Positions 7,954 to 14,212 of a stretch of 64,000 nucleotides of DNA are shown here, piece by piece. Location of the stretch: contig JAODBC010000019.1 of assembly GCA_025463765.1 (NCBI GenBank), forward strand, positions 78,263 through 142,262. Reading direction: 5' to 3'. This DNA is from Subtercola sp. (lineage in GTDB: Bacteria; Actinomycetota; Actinomycetes; Actinomycetales; Microbacteriaceae). The notes under the pieces were generated by a model that was not told where the DNA came from, did no database searches, and saw only the letters and a program-made list of their open reading frames with translations. The translations under genes and the position numbers were made by a program. Position 1 is the stretch's first letter. Every line of letters begins with the position of its first letter.

Positions 7954-8560
7954 ACACCGCGGGCACCGGTTCGCGAGTCACCGTGACGACGTCGTCGACG
8001 AGCCCGTAGTCCCTGGCGGCCTGTGAGCTGAAGACACGGTCGCGGTCGGTGTCCAGGCGCAGCGTTTCGACGGATTGCCCGGTGTGCGCGCTCAGCACTT
8101 CTTCCATGTCTGAGCGCACCCTGACCAGTTCATCCGCCCGCAGAATGAGGTCGGGAATAGTGCCGCGACCCTGGTCGGCGGGCTGATGCAGCACAACCCG
8201 CGCGTGACGCAGAGCCGCACGCCGGCCGATGGCGCCCGCCGCCAGCAATGCGGCACCGGGGCCGATCGCCTCGCCGACGCACGTCGTCGCGATCGGCGAT
8301 GTCACGTACTGCATGGTGTCGTAGATCGCGAGCGCGGCAGAGAGGTCGCCGCCCTCGCAGTTGATGTACATGCTGATCTCCCGCCCTGGCGCGCTTGCCT
8401 CGAGGTGCAGAAGCTGCGCGATCAGAGCGTTTGCCACCCCCGCGTCGATCGCTGAGCCGAGATAGACGATGCGCTCGGTCAGAAGGTGGGAGAAGACGTC
8501 CATGATGCGGTCGCCTCGTAGGCTCTCGCTGACAACATTGGGGATCGTGTAGCTGCTCAC
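7952..8560 (-). CDS. ClpP-like protein lacking the catalytic serine
   Basis: A 202-residue ClpP homologue. The usual active-site serine motif (A-S-M-G) is replaced: the sequence reads GEAIGPGAALLAAG, putting Gly100 where the serine should be. His125 (VVLHQP) and Asp170 (LDTDRD) are conserved, and the 25-residue spacing from Gly100 to His125 matches the normal Ser-His spacing, so the alignment is firm. Such a subunit can still form rings and could make a mixed ClpP complex with the active partner, as ClpR does in cyanobacteria and plastids. The GTG start overlaps the stop of the active clpP gene by 4 bp (GTGA), indicating coupled synthesis. Confidence 0.85.
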   Translation of the reverse strand: MSSYTIPNVVSESLRGDRIMDVFSHLLTERIVYLGSAIDAGVANALIAQLLHLEASAPGREISMYINCEGGDLSAALAIYDTMQYVTSPIATTCVGEAIGPGAALLAAGAIGRRAALRHARVVLHQPADQGRGTIPDLILRADELVRVRSDMEEVLSAHTGQSVETLRLDTDRDRVFSSQAARDYGLVDDVVTVTREPVPAV

Positions 8561-9171
8561 AGCGATGCCCCGATTCCGACCGTGCGGAAACGGCTCGGGC
8601 GAATCTGGTCGAACGAGTTGACGACATGGTCGATGAATCCGTAGTCCATGGCCTCTTCTGCCGAGTACCAACGATCGTGCAACGAGTCTTCGAAGACTTT
8701 CTCGACAGGCTGGCCGGTGTCGTCGGCGATCAGTCCGAGCATCACATCGCGCGTGTAGCGCAGGTCGTTCGCCTGCACCTCGACCTCGACGGCCGACCCG
8801 CCGATTCCGGCTGAGCCCTGGTGCATCAGGATGCGCGCGTGCGGCAACGCGAACCGTTTGCCACGCGCGCCCGACGTCAGCAGAAACTGCCCAGCCGAGC
8901 AGGCAAGCCCGAGCGCGACCGTCGAGACGTCGCAGGGAATGACATTCATGATGTCGCGGATGGCCAGCATGGACGGGACGGATCCGCCCGGTGAGTGAAT
9001 CCAGAAGGCGATGTCTTCGCCCGGTTCGCTTGCGGCGAGCGTCATCAGCTGACTCGCGATCAGCATGCCGTTGTCGTCGGTGAGTGCGCCGTCGAGCACC
9101 ACCACCCTGTTGAAGAGCAGCTGGGCCCTGGCCTGGTCGGTGAAGAAGAATCGTGCGTTCTCGTCTGTCAT
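8557..9171 (-). CDS. clpP: ATP-dependent Clp protease proteolytic subunit (catalytic paralogue)
   Basis: A 204-residue ClpP with a complete triad: Ser92 in LACSAGQFLL, His117 in ARILMHQG and Asp162 in EDSLHD. It would form part of the barrel-shaped Clp protease fed by an ATPase such as ClpC or ClpX. Start 9171 (MTDENARF) fits the family length; longer frames add an unrelated prefix. It is followed with a 4-bp overlap by a second ClpP that lacks the serine. Actinobacteria normally have an essential clpP1-clpP2 pair beside tig; this pair lies elsewhere, next to a PopR-like regulator, so it is probably an accessory set like clpP3-clpP4. Confidence 0.88.
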   Translation of the reverse strand: MTDENARFFFTDQARAQLLFNRVVVLDGALTDDNGMLIASQLMTLAASEPGEDIAFWIHSPGGSVPSMLAIRDIMNVIPCDVSTVALGLACSAGQFLLTSGARGKRFALPHARILMHQGSAGIGGSAVEVEVQANDLRYTRDVMLGLIADDTGQPVEKVFEDSLHDRWYSAEEAMDYGFIDHVVNSFDQIRPSRFRTVGIGASL

Positions 9172-9318
9172 GCTCCCAGCATCGAACAGGGCTGCCGATG
9201 ATCTCCACCGATGCTGCTGCAAGCAGACCTGCTGAGCGCAGAACGCCCCGTGTTCAGCGGCGGTCAGAACGTGAACCTCGACCCAGTCGGTGACGTGCAT
9301 CCGGCCCGGCCGTGCTCG

Positions 9319-10296
9319 CTAGGGGCGCAGCATGATCTTGCCGTCGCGGCCGGGAACGAAGTTCGCGTCGCTCGCTTCACGTGCTTCGTCGAACGCGTAG
9401 GTAGCTTCGACCGGCAGAGTCAGGTCGCCGTCGTGGATGCGGCGAACGAGTTCTGCGAACAGCGCACGACGTGTGTCGGCCGGCATCGTTGCTCCAACGG
9501 TGCTGCCCCAGAACCCCTTCACCGTGAGATTCTTGAAGATGATGTCACCCGAGCTGATCTGCATCTCAGGTGCGCCCATGGCGCCGAACACGACGAGCGA
9601 GCCGTTCTCGGCGAGCAGCGAGAGAACGTCGCCGCTCGCTGAACCGCCCACCGAATCGATGCCCACCCGAAGAGGCGCATCGCCGGTCAGGGCGCGAACC
9701 TGTTCAACCCAGTTGGCAGCGTCAGTCGACACGATGTTGACGATGCCTTGCGCTGCGAGTTCCTCAACGCCGGCTGCGCGGCGAACGAGCCCGAGAACGT
9801 TGATCTTGCGCGGAACGGCGAGCTGAGCCACGAGCCTGCCGACGGCACCGTTCGCCGCATTCTGAACCAGCCAGTCGCCCTCAGCGAGGTGGAGGCTTTC
9901 GAGCAGGCTGATGGCACTGAAGGGCATGGCCACCAGCTGGGCCGCTGCCTCGTCGGTGATGCTGTCGTCAACCGGTATCAGTGCGCTCGCTTTGGCGATG
10001 AAATACTCGGCCCAGACCCCGAAGGTCGAGCCAGAAGCGACCCGTTGCCCCAGGCTGAGGCGCGTGACTCCCTCGCCAAGGGCATCGACGATGCCAAGCG
10101 CTTCGGTACCCGCGCGGGCCGGGAGTTCGGGCTTGAAACCGTATGTGCCGCGTATCGTCCAGAGGTCGTGGTTGTGAATGGGCGAGAGAATCGTACGCAC
10201 CCGAACCTCACCGGCATCCGGTTCGGGTAGCGGTACGTCTTCGACCGAGAGCACATCGGAGGGCTCTCCGAACTGGGAATGAATGATGGCGCGCAT
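9319..10296 (-). CDS. Zinc-type alcohol dehydrogenase / quinone oxidoreductase family protein
   Basis: A 325-residue medium-chain reductase. The N-terminal GroES-like domain reads MRAIIHSQFGEPSDVLSVED, and the Rossmann domain contains NAANGAVGRLVAQLA, the usual NAD(P)-binding turn. The catalytic-zinc ligands of true alcohol dehydrogenases are not evident, so an NADPH:quinone or enoyl reductase type is more likely. Start 10296 is used because AAGGAA precedes it at about 8 bases and the domain begins immediately. The clpP pair follows on the same strand after 147 bp. Confidence 0.8.
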   Translation of the reverse strand: MRAIIHSQFGEPSDVLSVEDVPLPEPDAGEVRVRTILSPIHNHDLWTIRGTYGFKPELPARAGTEALGIVDALGEGVTRLSLGQRVASGSTFGVWAEYFIAKASALIPVDDSITDEAAAQLVAMPFSAISLLESLHLAEGDWLVQNAANGAVGRLVAQLAVPRKINVLGLVRRAAGVEELAAQGIVNIVSTDAANWVEQVRALTGDAPLRVGIDSVGGSASGDVLSLLAENGSLVVFGAMGAPEMQISSGDIIFKNLTVKGFWGSTVGATMPADTRRALFAELVRRIHDGDLTLPVEATYAFDEAREASDANFVPGRDGKIMLRP

Positions 10297-10345
10297 GACG
10301 GTGTTCCTTATCTTCGATGACTCTTCCAGCGGCCCGCAGAGCTGA

Positions 10346-11248
10346 TCAGTTCCAGAAGGCACGCACGGCTTCGGCAACCAGATCGGCCTGGCGTCGACCG
10401 GCCTCAGCCGAGGCGCGGCGCGTGTGTATCAGGAGGGGGTTCGCTCCGAACGCGAGGGTGCTTTCTTCGTCGGCCTGCACGACGAAGACCTCGCTGTTTC
10501 CTCTGAGGCTGTCGATGGTGGCGGGCAGGGTCGGCCCCATGCCGCTGACAGGAGGCTCGGGGGAGCACGCGATCACCAGGATGCTCGCGCAATCGGCGGC
10601 AACGTCGGCGTTCGTTGCCGAGCGCATTCCCCCGTCCATGTACGGATGCCCGTCAACTGTGATCGGCTTGAACACTCCCGGCACGGCGCAGCTGGCGGCG
10701 ACCACGTTCGCGAGTTCGGCATTTGAGTCGCGGTCGAAGACGGTGAATTGGCCGGTCTCGGCGTCAACTGCAGTGATGCGCAGCTCACCCTCCGGCCATT
10801 CCTTGCCAGGCAGCAGGGGGGCGATGCGGGCAAGGCTTGCCGTGTCGTCGGATCGCTGGTAATCCTCGAGGGCCAGTTCGCCGATCGTGCGCCGGGTGGC
10901 CGCCTCGCCCTCCGTGCTGGCGATACCTGCCATGATGACCTTCATCGTGCGGGAGAGGTCGCGATCTTCGGCGCCCTCGGGCGCGGGGTCTGCCACAGTG
11001 CGATCCTCGTCGCTCTCGGCCAAGAGCGATGCATACATGGCGTCGAGCGATCCGGCGCGGAGGTTGACACCGACGACCGATCCGGCAGACGTTCCGACGA
11101 CAACGTCAACGGCCTGCAAGTCGATGCCGTGCTGCAGCAGCCCAGTAAGGAGTCCGGTCTCCCATGCGATTCCCGCAACACCGCCGCCGCCCAGAACGAT
11201 GGCGCGGCGCGAGCCGCTCTGGTCACGCCGAGTGTCTGCTTCGCTCAT
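10346..11248 (-). CDS. Patatin-like phospholipase
   Basis: A 300-residue protein with all patatin hallmarks: the oxyanion-hole glycine loop LGGGGVAGIAWE, the nucleophile motif GTSAG, and the catalytic aspartate in MDGGM. Patatin lipases use a Ser-Asp dyad to hydrolyse acyl groups from lipids. No signal peptide is visible, so it is probably cytoplasmic or membrane-associated. It lies upstream of the quinone oxidoreductase on the same strand with a 49 bp gap and may be co-transcribed with it. Confidence 0.85.
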   Translation of the reverse strand: MSEADTRRDQSGSRRAIVLGGGGVAGIAWETGLLTGLLQHGIDLQAVDVVVGTSAGSVVGVNLRAGSLDAMYASLLAESDEDRTVADPAPEGAEDRDLSRTMKVIMAGIASTEGEAATRRTIGELALEDYQRSDDTASLARIAPLLPGKEWPEGELRITAVDAETGQFTVFDRDSNAELANVVAASCAVPGVFKPITVDGHPYMDGGMRSATNADVAADCASILVIACSPEPPVSGMGPTLPATIDSLRGNSEVFVVQADEESTLAFGANPLLIHTRRASAEAGRRQADLVAEAVRAFWN

Positions 11249-11462
11249 GCTTCCACGCTACGCCACACACACCTACCGTGAACCGACGTGGTCGAGTCAA
11301 TTGCCGTGGCGTCGGGTATCTCAGCGAGTTACGCTCACCTGGTTCGGGTGATGAGTCTGGAACGCCTCGCCACGAAATGCGGCAGAGAACGCATTGTCGA
11401 GCAACGTGAAAAGCTTCGACACGGTACGCGATAACCCGACCGCAGCACAGTAAGGTCGCGGT

Positions 11463-12092
11463 ATGACAGTAAGTGCTACCGCTACGGTCGAGAGTTCTGC
11501 TGACGTTTCGCCTGCCGCCGAGGTGGGTGCCGAGACCAAGATCTGGCATCTGGCCCAAGTGCGTGAAAACGCGAACGTCGGTAAGCAGTGCATCATCGGG
11601 CGGGGAGCGTACGTAGGCCCTGGCGTGATCATCGGCGACCGCTGCAAGATACAGAATGGTGCCCTCGTCTACGAGCCGGCGGTGCTCGAAGACGGCGTCT
11701 TCATCGGCCCGGCGGTGGTGCTGACCAATGATCTGTTTCCTAGAGCGGTCACCCCGCGTGGTGACCTGAAAAGTGCCGATGATTGGCATGCAGTGGGCGT
11801 GACCATACGCACAGGCGCCTCCGTCGGGGCGAGAGCGGTATGCATCGCGCCCGTGACGATCGGTCGGTGGGCGATGGTCGCTGCTGGCGCTGTCGTGACC
11901 AAGGATGTACCAGACTTCGCCCTGGTGGTCGGGGTGCCCGCGCGTCGGGTCGGCTGGGTGGGCCGAGCGGGGGCACCGCTCGTGCCCGACACCTCTAGCG
12001 ACGAAACCGGCAGATTCGTCTGCCCCGTTACCGGAGAGCTTTTTCGCGAGGATTCGCGGGGAGTGCTTGCCCCATCTGACCCTGTTCATTGA
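11463..12092 (+). CDS. Sugar N-acyltransferase, left-handed beta-helix (WlbB/WbpD-like)
   Basis: A 209-residue hexapeptide-repeat acyltransferase. The run TKIWHLAQVRENANVGKQC, then IIGDRCKIQN, the loop VVLTNDLFPRA and the terminal DFALVVGVPARRVGWV follow the pattern of WlbB/WbpD, which acetylates UDP-2-acetamido-3-amino-2,3-dideoxyglucuronate. It sits at the end of the polysaccharide cluster but on the opposite strand. The Gfo/Idh dehydrogenase and DegT aminotransferase that would supply its substrate are 8-16 kb away. Its 3' end overlaps the Wzz-like gene by 65 bp, tail to tail. Confidence 0.75.
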   Translation: MTVSATATVESSADVSPAAEVGAETKIWHLAQVRENANVGKQCIIGRGAYVGPGVIIGDRCKIQNGALVYEPAVLEDGVFIGPAVVLTNDLFPRAVTPRGDLKSADDWHAVGVTIRTGASVGARAVCIAPVTIGRWAMVAAGAVVTKDVPDFALVVGVPARRVGWVGRAGAPLVPDTSSDETGRFVCPVTGELFREDSRGVLAPSDPVH

Positions 12093-12840
12093 GAGGGGGT
12101 GCGTGCCTGGTCGCGCCACTCGCCCGATCGGCTTGCCGGTAGCGGGGTGAGCTGACCTCCGAATCGTTCCGCGTTTGCGCTTCGCGATTTTCGCGCTTGT
12201 GCTTGCGAGCGGTGTCGATGGCCCTCGAGATCGAAACGGCCGCGAAAAGCAGAACGAACCCGCCGATACCGACAACGAGCAGAGCGCGCAGTCGGCTGGA
12301 GATCTGTTCGCGTGCGGTATCGGGTGACGCTATTTCGAGAGCCGTGAACAGGTACCGGTCGTCGGCACCGTTCACCTTTTGGATTATTTTCAGCTTGTCG
12401 GTGAGCAGCTCTCCAAGCTTGGCGGTCGTAGCAATGGAACTTTCAGCAGACGGGCCGTAACTCGTGATCGCAAGCAGAAGTCCCTGGCCGCCGGCGGAGT
12501 CGCCTCGAGCGACGACGTAGTCGGTACTCAACCCTTCGCCGGTGAGCTGCTGCACTGTCGAATCTGAGGTCAGCTGGGTGATCAGCACCTGTACGGCCAG
12601 CGAGCTGTCGGATGACCGGAGGTACGGATTGTCGGAATTGAGGGTTCCCAGCGCCGGATTCTTTTCGATGTCTATCGCTGACGGCACTTGCGGGTTCAAG
12701 AGCGCGTACGTTGACGTTGATTCATAGGTGAGCGGGGTGAAGAAGCAGACGTATGCTGCAGCGAGTCCGGTGAGCAGTACGACGGCTGCAGCAACGATTC
12801 GGTGATTCCAGAGGGCATGAAGAACGGCGATTGGGTCCAT
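12028..12840 (-). CDS. Wzz-like chain-length / capsular polysaccharide membrane protein
   Basis: A 270-residue protein with two transmembrane segments: residues 14-36 (IVAAAVVLLTGLAAAYVCFF) and about 190-211 (LRALLVVGIGGFVLLFAAVS). A large extracytoplasmic domain lies between them, starting with the typical YESTSTYALLNPQ. This is the polysaccharide copolymerase layout that controls chain length during Wzy-dependent polymerisation. The C-terminal 60 residues are polar and show no tyrosine-kinase domain. It is the last gene of the minus-strand cluster, 10 bp after the Wzy-type gene. Confidence 0.75.
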   Translation of the reverse strand: MDPIAVLHALWNHRIVAAAVVLLTGLAAAYVCFFTPLTYESTSTYALLNPQVPSAIDIEKNPALGTLNSDNPYLRSSDSSLAVQVLITQLTSDSTVQQLTGEGLSTDYVVARGDSAGGQGLLLAITSYGPSAESSIATTAKLGELLTDKLKIIQKVNGADDRYLFTALEIASPDTAREQISSRLRALLVVGIGGFVLLFAAVSISRAIDTARKHKRENREAQTRNDSEVSSPRYRQADRASGATRHAPPLNEQGQMGQALPANPREKALR

Positions 12841-12850
12841 GGTGGGGGTG

Positions 12851-14212
12851 TCAACCTTTCAGTGAGCCGCGAGTAGTCGCGGCGAGGAGAGGGATGGGTG
12901 GGTGTAGGCGCTCCGGGCGAACGTGCCCGGAGAAGGCGGGAGTCAAGCCTTCGTGTTTTACGAGAATCCATGCTGAGCCCACGAGACCGACCATGATCGG
13001 CAACAAGAGCGAGACGACGGGAAAAGAGAGGGAGTCGAACGTTCCCGACGACACGGCTGCCACCGTGCATCCGGCGGCCGCTGCCGCGGCGAACGACCGC
13101 AGCTTTTCGTTGCGCGCGTACTGCGCAGCAATGATGCCGAACAGTGCGGGTGCGATGAGATAGATCGCGATGGCTGCGGCGCCGATGAGTCCCATCTCGA
13201 CGGCGCTGCGAAGGTATTCGTTGTCGAGAATGTAGATCGCGCTGTCGGGAAGGTACGTACCCGGGCCGGTACCGAGAAACGGGCGCTCGGCGACCATCTG
13301 CGCGACCCGGGGGTAGTTATCGAGCCGATTGGTGATCGAGGGGTCTGCGTCGCCGGCGGTGAACGAACCGGCGAGTGTGGCGATCAGTCCGGGGGTGGTC
13401 AGAAACAGTACGGCGATCGCTGCGGGGCTCGCCACCAGCGCCCATCGTCTGGCGAGGCGCGGCAGGAAGGGAATGAAGACGAGAGCAGCAACGGCGAGCG
13501 TCATGACCCCGGTGCGCGAGACGGTTGTCGAGTTGCCGATCAGCAGAAGCACGGTGATGGTCCAGTGAATCCACTTGCGACCTTCTTTGTCGTAAAGAGC
13601 CCGCCACACCGAGAGCGGAAGCAGCATGGCCATGACGACCGCGAGTTCGATGGGATGAGCGGTGCTGCCCGCGACTCGAACCAAGAGCCCGCGGTCTTGA
13701 AAGCTGGTCGTTCCGCCGTTGTCGACGAACCCCACCATCACGGTCTGCACCCAGGTCATGGGGTTCAGGCGCACGGTGAACTGGATGATCGCGACAACAG
13801 CGCAGAACGCTCCCCCCGCCAGCATCGCGCGAACCAGCACCATCGCGTCATCGAGCGAGCGCACCGTCTCGCTGGTCACGAGCACAAGGCCGACGCTCGC
13901 GCAGATCAGTAGCAACCAGCGGTCTGCGCTGAGTTGAGCGACCCCGGTCACGGGAATCGTCAGGCCGAGCACGAATGCGCCGTACGACAGGCAGCTCACC
14001 AGCACGAGGATGGCCATCGCCACCCGCGCGGGGTGGCGCGACGCGATCGGGTCGTGCAGGCCCAGAATCGACGAGCCGAACCAGAGCACTGTCAACAGCA
14101 GCGCCAGAAGCATGGAGACGTAGCCGAGCGCGCCGAGCGGCGCGATCACCATGCTGGCGGGAAAGACGAACATGGTCACCGCCACCGCGCGAAGGAGTAA
14201 AGGCGGTTTCAT
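12851..14212 (-). CDS. O-antigen ligase / Wzy-type polymerase family membrane protein
   Basis: A 453-residue protein with roughly ten to twelve hydrophobic segments. It carries the Wzy_C signature: FLGTGPGTYLPDSAI followed by DNEYLRSAVEMGLIG, in the periplasmic-type loop near the C-terminus. Proteins of this family either polymerise lipid-linked repeat units or attach sugars to an acceptor. In a Gram-positive cluster with Wzx- and Wzz-type proteins, a polymerase role is the better guess. Its ATG overlaps the stop of the upstream glycosyltransferase fusion (ATGA). Confidence 0.8.
   Translation of the reverse strand: MKPPLLLRAVAVTMFVFPASMVIAPLGALGYVSMLLALLLTVLWFGSSILGLHDPIASRHPARVAMAILVLVSCLSYGAFVLGLTIPVTGVAQLSADRWLLLICASVGLVLVTSETVRSLDDAMVLVRAMLAGGAFCAVVAIIQFTVRLNPMTWVQTVMVGFVDNGGTTSFQDRGLLVRVAGSTAHPIELAVVMAMLLPLSVWRALYDKEGRKWIHWTITVLLLIGNSTTVSRTGVMTLAVAALVFIPFLPRLARRWALVASPAAIAVLFLTTPGLIATLAGSFTAGDADPSITNRLDNYPRVAQMVAERPFLGTGPGTYLPDSAIYILDNEYLRSAVEMGLIGAAAIAIYLIAPALFGIIAAQYARNEKLRSFAAAAAAGCTVAAVSSGTFDSLSFPVVSLLLPIMVGLVGSAWILVKHEGLTPAFSGHVRPERLHPPIPLLAATTRGSLKG

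Noticed and set aside
9172..9318. A ClgR/PopR binding site upstream of the clpP pair
   Set aside because: The 147-bp gap was searched by eye for a GCG-type palindrome; no convincing match was found, so none is claimed.
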